Positions 43,401-55,134 of a stretch of 64,000 nt of DNA are shown here, one piece after another (positions within the stretch are counted from its first letter, which is position 1; every line of letters begins with the position of its first letter). A model generated the notes under the pieces. It made no database searches. It saw nothing but the letters and a program-made list of their open reading frames with translations, and was not told where the DNA came from. Made by a program: the position numbers and the translations under genes. Source of the stretch: Simmondsia chinensis. Lineage: Eukaryota > Streptophyta > Magnoliopsida > Caryophyllales > Simmondsiaceae. The stretch is taken from NCBI GenBank assembly GCA_018398585.1, contig JAGTTD010000024.1:8088071-8152070 (forward strand), written 5' to 3'.

Positions 43401-44570
43401 AGCTGAAAGAAAGTGTTTTCTTCGCTAAGGGCCACTGAATTGGGGTTTGCACTAAGGATTTAGCTACCCTTCCTGCCAAGACTGGCAAACCATCTAGTGA
43501 AAGTATGTTGATATATCTTACTTAGTTGAGTCATGTGCAATTGAGAGTCCACTAGGTTCCTGGTGTGTAGATTCAGGTTCAACTGACAATGTCTGTATTA
43601 TGTTAGAGGGGCTCAAGCTAACCAGGAGGCTGCATGATGGAGATGTGTACCTAACATTGGAGACGGTACAAGAGTTGTGGTCTTAGGACTAGGAGATGCT
43701 AGATTAGTCTTTAGTGGTAGAGTTTTGATTTCGAAGGATTGTTTATTTGTACCTATATTGAGCAAGAATTTGAGTTTTGTGTATGACTTGCTTAAGCTGG
43801 TTCTCACATATGTGTGTGGACCAATGAATGTTCAAGCAATAGATAAATATGAGAACTTCATCACATTCATTGATGATTACTATAGGTGTGGATATATTTA
43901 CCTAATTAGACATAAGTCGGACTCTTTTGAAAAGTTCAAAGAGTACAAAGCCAAAGTTGAAAAGCAATTAGGTAAACAAGTCAAGTCACTTCGATCAGAT
44001 CGAGCTGGAGAATACCTTTCAGGTGAATTTCTTGATTTCCTAGCTGTAAATGGGATAAGGTCTCAGCTTTTTGTTCTGGGTACACTGTAACAAAATGGTG
44101 TTACAAAAAGAAGGAATAGGGCATTGTTGGAGATCGTAAAGTCCATGATGAGTCATGCTACTTTACCAATCTCGTTTTTGGGTTATGCCTTGGAAATAGG
44201 AGCACATCTCCTTAACATTGTTCCATCTAGGTTACCTTCGAATTTGGGGGTGCCCAGCACGTGTTGAAAAAGAATCCTAACAAGTTTAAATCAAGGACGT
44301 AGATCTATATGTTTGTTGGTTATCTCAAAGAAAAAAGGGATGGTGTTAGAGGAACTAAGAGATAACGTCGCTAATAATGTACAGCTAGACACATCTCGGG
44401 ACACAATGAATGTATTAGATACTCCTACAGATAAGGCCAAGGATGTTCCAAGTACAAGAGAGCCTAAGTGTAGTGGGTGGATTGTTAGGGCCCCTGACAG
44501 ATTCATGGCGGGAGCTTTAATGGTTGACCGTGACATTGAATCTGATCCTCTCAGCTACAAGGATGCTGAC
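43401..44570 (+). pseudogene. copia-2 protease-integrase remnant
   Basis: Protease block W-C-V-D-S-G-like near 43,560-43,580 (tgtgtagattcaggttc, with a stop before the DSG). Integrase: YVCGPMNVQAIDKYENFITF, IDDYYRCGYIYLIRHKSDSF, QLGKQVKSLRSDRAGEYLSG and EFLDFLAVNGIRSQL. After this the GTPQQNG motif is broken by a stop (GTL then TAA). The integrase C-terminal region continues to about 44,400 with deletions, and DTSRDTMNVLDTPTDKAKD runs into RT. Confidence 0.85.
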
Positions 44571-45570
44571 CAGTGGGTCTTGGCAATGAAATCTGAGATA
44601 GGATTTATGTATTCTAATCAGATCTCAGAACTTGTAGAGGCACTGGAAGGCATTAAGCCATTGGATGTAAATGGGTCTACAAGAGGAATAGAGGAGTGGG
44701 TGGGAAGGTAGAGACCTTCAAGGCAAAACTAGTTGCTAAGGTTTTTACCCTGAAGGAAGGAATTAATTATGATAAGACCTTCTCACCAATAGCCATGCTA
44801 AAGTCTGTAAGGATACTCTAATCCATTGCAGCTTATTATGATTATGAGATTCAGCAAATAGATGTCAAAACGGCCTTTTGAATAGTCATCTTGAAGAAGA
44901 CATCTACATGATGCAACCAAACGGTTTCATTGGCAGAAATCAGGAGCACATGGTATGCAAACTGAAGAAGCCCATATATGGACTGAAGCAAGCATCATGC
45001 TCATGGAATATTAAATTCAATGAAGCGATTAAGTCTTGTGGGTTTGAGCAATTGGTTGATGAACCATGCGTGTACAAACGACATCAAGGGAAAGTAGTGA
45101 CTTTCTTAGTTTTGTATGTGGATGACATACTACTCATTGAGAATGATGTAGGTGTCTTGTTAGCTGTAAAGATTTAGTTGTCAAGAAGTTCGACATGAAG
45201 AACCCTAAGAGAAGCCAACTATATTCTTGGGATTAAGCTTTTGCGAGATCATAAGAATAGGATGTTGAGTCTTTCTCAAGCCACTTATATTGACAAGATG
45301 TTGTCGAGGTATCACATGGAGGACTCTAAGAAAGGGCTTTTACCCTTTAGGCATGGAGTTCCTCTTTCAAAATAATAGTGTCCTAATATACCTCAAGAGG
45401 AAGAGCAGATTAGAAATGTACCATATGCTTCAACTGTGGAAAGCCTCATGTATGCCACGTTGTGCACAAGACAAGATATCTGTTATGCTGTTGGCATGGC
45501 TTGTAGATATCAGTCTAACCTGGGTCCGATACACTGGGTAGTAGTGAAGCATATCCTCAAGTACTTGAGA
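44571..45570 (+). pseudogene. copia-2 reverse transcriptase
   Basis: It begins MKSEIGFMYSNQISELVEAL; after a frame change the stretch 44,878-45,177 carries HLEEDIYMMQPNGFIGRNQE, KKPIYGLKQASCSWNIKFNE and LYVDDILLI, with the catalytic YVDD at 45,115-45,126 intact. A further frame has MTRCCRGITWRTLRKG-type shadow sequence; the true frame there reads ILGIKLLRDHKN-like. At least four frame breaks. Confidence 0.85.
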
Positions 45571-46104
45571 TTATATGCTAATCTTTCATAGTGACGAGCT
45601 AGTTCCAGTTGGCCATATTCATTCAGATTTTCAATCAGATAGAGATGCCAGACATTCGACATCTAGATATGTTTTTACCCTTGGAGGTGGAGCCATCAGT
45701 TGGAGGAGTGTCAAGCAGTCTTATATTGTTGACTCAACCATGGTAGCCAAGTCTATTGCAGCTTCAGAAGTTGCAAAGAAGGCATGTTGGCTCAAAAAGT
45801 TCTTGATAGATCTTCAAGTTGTTGGAGATGGTCCAACACCAGTTACAATCTTTTGTGACAACTTCGATGCGGTGGCTAATTCTAAAGAGCCTAGAAGACA
45901 TAAGACATCCAAACACATTGAAAAAAAATACCATCCCATTAGAGACTTTGTGGAGAAGTGTGAGATAGCGATCCTGAGGATAGACACGAGCAATAACCTT
46001 GCATATCCTTTTACAAAGACTTTGACTTAGAAGACCTTTGAATCACACTTAGATGGAATGGATATCAAGTGTATAGTAAATTGGATTTAGGACAAGTGAA
46101 AAAT
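45571..46104 (+). pseudogene. copia-2 RNase H
   Basis: YSDADFQSD-type start (HIHSDFQSDRDARHSTSRYV), then TLGGGAISWRSVKQS, IAASEVAKKACWLKKFL, IFCDNFDAVANSKEPRRHKT (catalytic C-D-N retained) and KHIEKKYHPIRDFVE. 151 open codons, ending in a stop in place of the TK-type end. A purine-rich tract (gacaagtgaaaaat) precedes the 3' LTR. Confidence 0.9.
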
Positions 46105-48047
46105 TGTTAGGAATAGTGTCCTGAAAATCCAAATTTATCCAGTAAATGTTACTTTATTAAAGAATAAAATTGAAGTTCCAATAATTTCCTCGTTAAATTT
46201 GTGCAAATAAGCATATATGTTGCATATGATTTTCTTTTATTTAATGTTCATGAGATATATGTAGTCCTCATATTACTTTTTACATGTTTGTTCTAAGTGG
46301 GTGGATTATGAAATTAAGCCACAGATAGACTTAGAGCAAATGGAATAATATGTTATTTAAAAAACTTGTAGTCAGTGAAAAGTTTGGACCACTTGTCTAC
46401 TAAGGCTATAACGTGACATTTTAGATGACCTGTTTTGGTTATGTGGATGGTGATCCAAAAGTGTTATGTTAGTGCTCAATAAGATTAATACATTGAGTTG
46501 GACCATGTGAGTTACTTGTTTCTAGACTACTAATGGAAATGGGTGATTCATGATGTATTATTTGAACAACAGAGTATTCTAGACCTGTGCATGGAATGTT
46601 AGTTACCTTGGTATACTATAAATAAGGTCTTAATAAATGGCCTATGTCCCACGTGCATTGGGTAACGGCATGAAGTGTGAAAGGGATCATGTATTCAATA
46701 TGGAATCTATAATCTTTTATGAGATACAGATATCCCCTTGGTTGATACACAAGTGTTTGAATTAATTTAGAAACTTTGGGCAAAGTGTTTCCAATGTTTG
46801 ATATTTGGAATTTATACTATGAATTTGTTCTAGTATAAATGAATTATTTGGAAAAGAGCGAGTCGGTAACTAATGGGAAAGTGGTGAGAAAAAGAATGGT
46901 AGTAGTTCTAACTTTTTTTCGTCATAGATATCTAATAGAAGGGTTGTTGTTGTCAATATAGTCTGTTTGGGAATTATCAAATAAATGATTTAAGTCTACA
47001 GTGCAGTGCTATTTATTTAGTGGAATTAGGTCCCATTAAATAGGAATTAAATTTTATCATGAGATGGTAATTAATTTAACCTATATGGAGCTAGATTTAA
47101 ATTGTATCTGAGGTCCCTGCAAAAGCCTCTCTTTTAAATGGCATCGGAAAAACATTACAGAACTCATGAGATGAAATATTTATTCATGAGAGGAGTAAAT
47201 TTAATTTTACTAAATATTATTCATAAGATGAATAAAAGTTAAAATTATAAAATAAAATAATTTTTAAAATTAGAAATCTATAGGATGAATTTTTGCATGT
47301 GTGAAACAAAAAAAAAGAAAAACCAGGTTGCGCTCCGCATCGCACGAATCTGACCAATCAAGGCGCGATTAGGGATACCACTCGGACCAATTGGAACGTG
47401 CCACATGCTCCTGGGCGACCCCAACGTGGCAATCCGCACCTACAAGCATAGGCCAATCAGCAGCTGCCACCTAGCACGCGGGGTGTATTTAAACGAGATT
47501 TGACTTGCGTGTTGAAACGGCGTCGTTTTGCTTTGTTTTATAATTTCAGCTGAATTCCACATTGCCTTTTGTTTGTCTTTTACTCCGGTAGCCAACTATA
47601 AATAGGGGTTTTGGAGTTAGAGTTTAGCATCTAATTCTAAATAAAAGGTCTCTGAAAGTATTGACTTTCGGAGATCTAAAGGAGAGAAAATTTTTGTTGA
47701 AATTTTTCTCTTAAATTTAATATTTTTCAGAGCCCACACTTCCCCTTCTTTCAAGAAGATTATGTAGAAGGTTTATGGGTCTCATTTTTCTATTTTTTTT
47801 TATTTGGAGCTTTTCCAGGTATTCTTCTTTCCCTTTCCTTTTAGTTTTTTGCTTTTCTATTTATATAGAGCATTCTTATTATGCTAATTATATAATCATA
47901 TTATTATTATAAATGTATTACAGTAGAGGCCTGTAGATTTAAAATTAGAAATTTTAAATCACTTGTAGGTTTAAAATTAGGAATTTTAAACTGTTCAATT
48001 GCGTTAATTTATTTAATTGAAAAAAATTCTTGAAATTCGTCCCAATA
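46105..48047 (+). repeat. copia-2 3' LTR, 1.94 kb
   Basis: Starts tgttaggaatagtgtcctga and ends aaattcgtcccaata, where the final CA has become TA. GC-rich U3 block at about 47,330-47,500; TATA box at 47,597-47,604. Not interrupted, so it is the best reference copy of this LTR. Confidence 0.92.
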
Positions 48048-48052
48048 AAGTA

Positions 48053-49500
48053 CATGTAACAAATCCCATCTCCTCGACAACGTCCTTGTCCTCAAGGACA
48101 CATATATGTGGAAAATGCAAATGAAACTCTGGCCAATCTTCTCAAGTCGCTTCGTTGGGAGAGCAATCCTTCCATTGAACTAAGACTTGCGTTAGAGCCT
48201 TGTTGTGATGAGGAACCATGTGGCCGTAAAGAATGGACTCAAGCCTCCATGGTGGTCTAGCTAGGCTCAATAAGGCAAGAACCAAATCTACTACAGTAGT
48301 ACCAACATGGCACTTTAACTTAGAAACATGAAAATTATACAAGCCTCGAGAGGAAGCTCCAGCATATAAGAAACCTCACCAATGTGAGCCAGAATCCGTA
48401 AAGCACCATAAAAACGCTGAGCAAGCTTCTGAAACTGACATTGCCCAATCGTAAGCTGTCTATAGGGTTGAAGCTTGAGATAAACAAAATCAACCACTTG
48501 AAAAACACATTCTGAATGATGATGGTCAACTAAGGTTTTCTTCAGCTACTAAGCGCGTTAGAGGTGGTGCTTTATTAACCCGAGAGCCACTTCCTGAGCA
48601 TGGAGATTGCGATCGACTGCCTCAACAAAAATTTCACCGGGCAATTATAAAGGAGGTTGCCCATATAAGACCTAGAAAGGAGTACATTGAATGGCGGTAT
48701 GAAACGAGGTATTAGACCACCATTCGGCAAAGAAAAGGAATGAAGACATTGGTTCGGAGCATCACAACACATGCAACGTAAATAAGTCTCCAAATTCCGA
48801 TTAAGAATCTCGGTTTGGCCTTCTGTCTAAGGATGATAGGAAATGGATAAATGCAACTATATCCCTTAGATTTGGAAGGATTCTAGCCGAAACAAACTTA
48901 GAAAAACAGACCCCCAATCCGGAACCATGGTTTGTGGCAAATCATGTAGTTTAAAAACATGCTCCATATAAACCTTAGCGACTCGTGCGGCGGTAAATGA
49001 GTGAGTGAGAGCGAGGAAATGAGCATATTTGCTGAGAGATCAACAACAATGAAGATCATGGCACGTCCATGTGAGGAAGGAAGGCCCTCAACAATATCCA
49101 TAAAAATATTAGTTCACACATTCTCAAGAATGGGTAAAGGTTGAAGCACACCAGGAGAAGCTACATGGTCAATCTTGCAACATTGACATAGCGAACAATG
49201 ATGAACAAACTCGTAGACATCACGGCGAACGCTAATAAAAGATAGGAGTAATACAACAAAGAGTGGCATTTAAACTAGAGTGACCACCAAGTGAAGAGCC
49301 ATGGTTGTAAGGAATGATCTGCTCATGTAGGCCGCTGCATCACTACCAACCACCAGCTTACTAAAATGGTGTAAATGGCATCCATGCCAAAGAAAGGTAG
49401 GATGGCTATCTGGGTCGGCCTGTAAATCATGAATCAAGCATGCCAAGGATGGGGTGTTATACCACAAAGCCTCATCAAATTAGTAGAGATGGAGCTTAAA
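48053..49500 (-). pseudogene. gypsy chromovirus integrase and chromodomain
   Basis: Read on the minus strand. Integrase start: HDS-like region near 49,330 (MALHLVVTLV for the GGHSG motif), then IVEGLPSSHGRAMIFIVVDL (about 49,100-49,040, catalytic Asp region in MDIVEGLP) and LSLTHLPPHESLRFIWSMF. Integrase tail: VYLKLQPYRQLTIGQCQFQK and RFYGALRILAHIGEVSYML. Chromodomain-type end: FHVSKLKCHVGTTVVD and LTQVLVQWKDCSPNEAT (48,142-48,340). It ends at a polypurine-like tract near 48,075. Frameshifts and stops throughout. Confidence 0.85.
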
Positions 49501-50283
49501 CCAAAGGAAAACAATGAAGCCCATGAGACTCGAGAGAGCTTCAGCCGCGAGATTTTCATGCCTGTGGTGACACATAATGCCATACTCAAAGCCCAAAGGT
49601 TTCGATAACCATGCCTGCTGAAATGGGGTGGAAACCTTTTGCCCCAGAAGATATTATAAACTCCATTGATCGACACGGGTAGTAAAATGTCGATGTTGCA
49701 AGTACTGAGCATTACGCCCCACATGAACCACAGTCCAAAGCTCGCCCTCATATACTGAATAGGCCTGATTCAAGGGAGAGAGTTTCTGACTAACAAAAGC
49801 TATCGAATAGCCCTCCTGCATCAAAATGCCCCCAATACCGATGCCCAAAACATCTATTTCTATGACAAACGGCTTGCTAAAATCAAGAAGAGCAAAAACT
49901 GGAGCTATAGTCATGACATGCTTAAGCTCATCAAATGCAAAAGAAGCTTTTGAATTCCAATGAAAAGCATCTTTTTGAAGCAAAGACGTAAGGGGACTAG
50001 CTATCTAAACAAAATTATGAATAAAATGATGGTAATATCCACCCAACCCCAAAAACCTACCAAGCTGATATGGAGATGTAGGGATGGACCATGCGTGAAC
50101 AGCCTCAATCTTCTTTGGATCCATAGTCACACCCCAAGCAGTAATAAGATGATGCAAATACTCGATTTGAAACTAGGTGGAAAAAAAAACTCAATTTGAG
50201 CCATAAAATTAAAAAAAAAACAACATTTCTCAAAATTTGCAAACAACCCATGAGCACATTGGATCTCCAGAATGATGCAAAGG
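49501..50283 (-). pseudogene. gypsy reverse transcriptase end and RNase H
   Basis: On the minus strand: IQCAHGLFANFEKCCF (50,283-50,215, the LFANxxKC motif), then a MDPKKIEAV-like stretch at about 50,120, a GRFLGLGGYYHHF-like stretch near 50,050 and RNase H DAFHWNSKASFAFDELKHVM, IEIDVLGIGIGGILMQEGYS and YEGELWTVVHVGR. The catalytic RT core (YLDD-type) would lie right of 50,283, but the hAT element replaces it and it was not found beyond 57,253. Confidence 0.85.
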
Positions 50284-50645
50284 TAGGGATGCCAATTGGA
50301 CCCGAACCTGTTCGATATCCGTCCAACCCGATCCATTTAGAATGGATTTGGATGTAAAAAATGGGTTTTAGATGGATTTGGATTTGGATGTTGATAAATG
50401 GGTTTGGGGTCATGTAGGATTCGGGTGATGTAAAACCCAACCCAGAGCCCGACCCAAATCCAACCTGAAATTAAGTATATGCTATTTTTTTAAAGTGTAT
50501 ATTAGATAATTATTATTATTTGTTAATCAATTATGTATTTTCGTTAGTAGTGGATTAGTGTCAGTTGCTATGGTGGAGATATTAGCCCTTTTTGCATGTA
50601 GCTTGTAATTTGCTTTTTTCTCTCACTTACTTTTTCATTTTCTCT

Positions 50646-51107
50646 ACAACAACAACAACAACAACAAACCCAGTGCCTCCAAGGGCTCCCGCAAAAGCAG
50701 GGTCTGGGGAGGGTAGATGTACGCAGCATTCCCCCTCCAGGGGGCTTCCCCGAGGGGATGCTGTTTCCGAGGACCCCCAGTCTAAAAAGTTTGTCCGCAA
50801 CAATCAGACCAAGACCTAGCAACAGGAGTAGCAACAAAAGCATCAAAAAAGCATTAAAAAAATAATAGTAATAAAATAAAAATAAAAAAATGTGTGCACA
50901 GGCACCGATCACAGATATGATGAGAAAAAGAAAAGGATAAAAAGAAAGGGCTATAGATAGAGGTAGAAGAGATAAAGAAAGAGAGTGAGAAAGGGATAGG
51001 GAAAGATAAGGTAGAGATAAAGATGAGGTGGAGACCAAGACTACCTTACTCCATCGGGATCATCTACTACCCCTATGCTAGCTCTCAATAGGGCCCTATC
51101 TAGGGCC
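50646..51107 (-). mobile_element. RTE-3: short 3' fragment in the hAT element
   Basis: The plus strand shows the ACA/CAA tail, then cccagtgcctccaagggctc and gtagatgtacgcagc. The other end matches the last RTE codons (ctatgctagctctcaatagg). Flanks TTCTCT (50,640-50,645; 51,108-51,113) may be a short duplication. A covaried 3' hairpin lies at 50,732-50,757. The 156-codon minus-strand frame over it is not a gene. Confidence 0.85.
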
Positions 51108-52251
51108 TTCTCTGTCAATTGAAATTTTCAAATGTCTTTCTCTAGCTCATCTTCCATAATTGTACTTGGCTTTTCTCTGGTTGCTTGTTATGTTTTTTTT
51201 TTTTTTTTTTTTTTTGAGCTCATAATAGTGTAGTTGAAATTTTAGTAAAAATTGTTTTTAATATTTGAGTATTTTTATTTGAAGTTCAGCATCATATTTT
51301 AAATATTATTTACTAATAAATTTTAAACATTATAATTTGATTTATTAAATCTAACAAAAACAAAAAAAAATAATTTAAAAAAAATCAATTTATTGAATAG
51401 TCACCTCAATTTGTCTTTTAACTTATTGTTCCAAGAAAAAGTACAACTTCTTTACATGGATTAAGAAAAAAAGTATAATGTTTACATTTATCCGGGTAAT
51501 GAGTATAATGCCCTATTGCTGTTACCTATTTTCTCAATTTGAATAGGCAACAAAGGAAAAAAAATACGTCTCAGACCAAGAAGGACACTGCTTCCACGCC
51601 CCTACCCGCCACGGTCCACTAGAGCTCCGCCATCGATCACGAGAATTTCTGGCCTTCCATCAAGTATGCTTATTTATATGTTTGATTGAATAATTTTGAC
51701 CCTTGTTTTGAAAATTTTGTGTTATTATTCTGGACTTTTTAGAAATATTTAGAACTTGCAATTAATTTTATGAATTTTAACTAAAATTTTCTTAAATTAT
51801 TAACAATAATATGTGATATTTGCAAGTAATGTATCAAAATATGGAAAAAAAATTTTAAATAATGTTAAAAAATATTATTGAAATTTATTCTTCCAAATAG
51901 GTTGTGCTCTAAATGAAGCACATGAAGTAATGTGAAGTAAAACCCAAGTTTTAGAAACATGATAAAATTGGACTAAATGGACACATGGAATGAATGTGAA
52001 GTAAATTAGAATATGATGAAGTAAAACCAAGACTTTTTTGTATTGCATGAAACATTTTTTGGCCATAAATTGGGAGAGGGTTGTGAAAGGGTTGAAAGAA
52101 GGTTGTACACAATGTTTAAAATTTTCATGTCATACAAAATGTTGTGAAAGACGTTGGATTTTACTTCGTGGGTAGCTTCCAAAAAACTATACGACATTCA
52201 AAACAAATCTTTCACTTGACTAATTCAAATTATACATGAGATAATTAGTCT
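51108..52251. other. 5' part of the hAT element, no domain
   Basis: Contains a T run at about 51,196-51,218 and AT-rich DNA. A GC-richer stretch at 51,570-51,650 (cacgcccctacccgccacgg) may be a promoter-proximal exon of the transposase gene. No transposase motif is seen here. Confidence 0.4.
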
Positions 52252-53584
52252 AACAACAACAACAACAACAGTCCCAGTGCCTCGCGGCTCCCGCAATAAG
52301 CAGGGTCTGGGAGGGGTGGATGTACGTAGCCTTACCCCTTCCGAGTGGAAAGGAGGCTGTTTCCGAGGACCCCCAACCTGAAGTGTGTGTAAACCTGCAA
52401 GTACAGAAATCAATTTATCACCAATGGATTTAGTAAAAATAAGGTACCACCTAAATTAAAGGAGAAGGCATGCAAGCATTTAAGTGTGTATGTATGTATG
52501 TCAAAACAGATGATTAATCAGAACTAACTAAACAGTATGAAAATGCTAGCCTAGGGATCTTAAACTACAAGTCACTCGCCTCGTTATCCTACGCTGTCAC
52601 CTCCGCTATCCTTATGCTAGCCCTTCATCGTGCCCTATCTGAGGCCATCTCCTCTCTTAGGTTTAGGTGGGTTAGGTCGTGTCGAATCGTCTCCAGCCAA
52701 CTCGTCTTTGTCCTGCCCGTCCCTCTTCTTCCCAGCGTCGTTTGTAGCTGTTCACACCTCCTAACTAGGCCTGTGGTCGGTCTCCTGCTAACATGTCCAA
52801 ACCATCTTAGGCGGTGCTCCCTCAGTTTATCCTCGATCGATGCTACACCCAATTTATCTCTTATTACATCATTCCTGATCCTATCCTTCCTTGTGTGGCC
52901 ACACATTCAGCGCAGCATCCTTATCTCTGCCACTTTCATTCTCCGTGTTTGATTTTGTTTCATTGGGCGACACTCTGCCCCATATAACATAGCCGGTCTA
53001 ACTACCGTCCTATAGTATTTTTCCTTTAGCTTTAGCGAGAACTTTCTATCACAAAGCACCTCGGATGCCATCCTCCACTTCTGCTAGCCTGCTTTAATCC
53101 TATTGTTGACATCCTTATCCACCTCACCATTCTGATGTATCATGGATCCCAGGTATTTGAAACTCTCCTTACTCAGCACGATCTCCGATTCTATCTTGAC
53201 TTCCTCTGTACTAGACGTGGTGGAATGAGCGAATTTGAATTTCAAGTACTCGGTCTTAGATCTGCTAATGCTTAAGCCCTTCGATTCTAAAGCACCTCTC
53301 CACAATTCCAGCTTTTCATTTATGTCCGCTCTGGAGTCCCCTACCAAAACTATGTCATCTGCAAAAAGTATACACCAAGGTACCTCTCCTTGGATGTGTC
53401 TAGTGAGCTCGTCCATCACTAGAATGAACAAAAAGGGACTCAAGGCAGAACCCTGGTGCACCCCGACTATAATAGGGAACATGTCTGTTTCCCCTTCCCC
53501 TGTGCGCACATTAATATGTGCCTTTTCATACATGTCCTTAATAGCCCGAATATAAGGCATTGGGATGCCTCTCCTACCCAACAC
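52252..53584 (-). mobile_element. RTE-4: 5'-truncated RTE LINE in the hAT element
   Basis: The (GTT)n tail lies at 52,252-52,270 (plus strand ACA repeats); the 5' end falls inside the RT near GRRGIPMPYIRAI. No convincing target duplication was found. A 3' hairpin cccttcc/gagt/ggaaagg occurs at 52,336-52,353. It inserted between the hAT 5' region and the transposase BED-finger exon. Confidence 0.88.
52560..53584 (-). pseudogene. RTE-4 reverse transcriptase C-terminal half
   Basis: [40 protein letters not shown] (motif B), CILFADDIVLVGDSRADINE (motif C intact), RSKTEYLKFKFAHS, then FKYLGSMIHQNGEVDKDVNN. After a stop: MCGHTRKDRIRNDVIRDKLG and RWFGHVSRRPTTGLVRRCEQ. Motif A and upstream are missing. 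It is closer to RTE-1 than to RTE-2 (shared SRPTT-type residues by eye). Confidence 0.88.
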
Positions 53585-53649
53585 ATATTTTTGAGTACAC
53601 ATATTTATTTTCTTAAGCATAAACAATAGCTTATGTTTTTTCTTCATGT

Positions 53650-54424
53650 CTAAGGAAAGGGTTATGGCAAGTGAAGTCCCATCTTCTTCAGAACACAGAA
53701 TTGATACAAGTAAATCCCCTACTTGAACCTCAATGCCAACAAGCCCAACACAAGTAGGATCGCCAAGCCAACCTTCTAATCATAATGATAATGACGGTGT
53801 GGTGCCTCCTTGCCCACCACCAATTGCCGAAGATCATGATGAACATAGAGGAAGGAAGCACACTTCAGAAGCATGGCTTCACTCTGAAAAAACAAATTTA
53901 TTAATGGGTTGAAGAAAGCAGTATGCAAGTATTGTAAGGCAACCCTCTTCGCAAAAAGCACTAATGGCACTTACACATTTACATGACCACTGTAGATTAT
54001 GTTGTTCAAGAAAACGTCTAAGAGTTGATGTTAGCCAACAACTTTTGAAGTATAATTCAAATTTTGATGGAAAATTTTTATTGGAAAATTATAAATTTGA
54101 TCAAGATATATCAAGGAGAGAGATGGTTAATATGGTTGTGATGCATGAGTATCCGTTATCCATTGTTGATCATATTGGCTTTAGAAGGTTTATGAATAGT
54201 TTGAATCCAAACATGCTTATTATTTCTCTATACACAATGAGAAATGACATATTGAAGTTGTTTCAAGGTGAAAAGGTAAATTTGATTAGGTTGTTGGAGG
54301 AATTAAGGAGTAGGGTGGCTATTACTACTAATATGTGGACCACATCAAATCAAAAGAGGGGGTATATGGCTATTACGGCTCACTTTATAGATGAAAGTTG
54401 GAAGCTGAGGAATCGCACTTTGAG
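53650..54424 (+). pseudogene. hAT transposase exon: BED finger and N-terminal half
   Basis: An acidic/proline start (DEHRGRKHTSEAWLHSEK) is followed by the BED zinc finger (AVCKYCKATLFAKSTNGTYT), split by frameshifts near 53,910 and 53,985. A 170-codon frame follows: HLHDHCRLCCSRKRL, NYKFDQDISRREMVNMVVMH, EYPLSIVDHIGFRRFMN, AITTNMWTTSNQKRGYMAIT and AHFIDESWKLRNRTLR. This is the RICESLEEPER/DAYSLEEPER type. The DDE first Asp region is in TTNMW (usual TTDMW; here D to N). The exon ends at ttgag/gtatgt. Confidence 0.88.
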
Positions 54425-54531
54425 GTATGTCATTAAGTTTTTGTTTATTTATGAATATTGGACTAAATGTTACTGAATGCTATGCATAGATATCCCACAT
54501 TTTGAGTAATTATTTTTGTTTGCATGTATTA
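54425..54531 (+). other. probable intron of the hAT transposase gene
   Basis: gtatgtcattaag at the 5' side and ttgcatgtattag at the 3' side frame an AT-rich stretch. Joining across it restores LR-F-MYLPCP, the usual continuation in this family. Confidence 0.6.
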
Positions 54532-54559
54532 GGTTCATGTATTTGCCATGTCCACAAAT

Positions 54560-55134
54560 GCGTTTGGTTCTGCTTTTCAACAACTTAAAATTGTGTAAAA
54601 ACTCTTTTTGACTGCAGGGCTTCTGTTTGGTTGGCAGAAAAGACTTTTTTATATCTTTTTCACAGCTTAAATAGAAAGATAAAAAAGTTATTTTATAACT
54701 AAGCAGAAAAAGATGTAAAATTCGATCTTTTTCCCAGCTTATTTTAGAAAAATGCTTTAAAAATATTGTATTAACATTAAATCTTCACCACTATGACCTA
54801 CTTTTACTTGTTATCACCACTCTCACCAACCACTACACCTTTTATGGTTATGGATCGCTACACTCACTACTTTCCTCTACCATGACCAACTATTATCATG
54901 ATTCTCTCTTACCTACTATAATTAGATAATTTTTTATTATTAATCTAGTTTTTTATTGTAGTAGATAAATTACTTTTTCAACTTGTATTAAACTGCTTTA
55001 GTTAGTAAAAAAAGATCTTTCTGCACTGCATAACCACATACTTCACTGTAAAAAGATACAGATCTTAAATAGACAGATCTTATTGAAATAGATAAGCTGA
55101 AAAAAGATAAGTTAAAATAAGTTGAACCAAACGC
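54560..55134. mobile_element. MITE inserted in hAT transposase exon 2
   Basis: Terminal inverted repeats gcgtttggttctgctttt and (reverse complement) gcgtttggttcaactta; 575 bp. It breaks the exon between MYLPCPQ and KVLKECFFDY. Same family as 58,580-59,150, in the opposite orientation (shared internal words tcaccactctcaccaac and cacagcttaaatagaaag). The target duplication is unclear. Confidence 0.8.

Larger units (their letters stand above)
34174..48047 (+). mobile_element. copia-2: Ty1-copia retrotransposon with two nested RTE elements, TSD AAGTA
   Basis: A perfect 5-bp duplication AAGTA flanks it (34,169-34,173; 48,048-48,052). Order: 5' LTR 34,174-37,493 (with RTE-1), primer site 37,494, leader (with RTE-2), gag, protease, integrase, RT, RNase H, 3' LTR 46,105-48,047. 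It is the same family as copia-1. Counting by hand, the two LTRs differ at 24 of the first 186 aligned bases (about 87% identity), so insertion is old. All frames are interrupted. Confidence 0.92.

Noticed and set aside
50568..51038. 156-codon minus-strand frame
   Set aside because: 3' UTR of RTE-3; the same region is non-coding in RTE-2.
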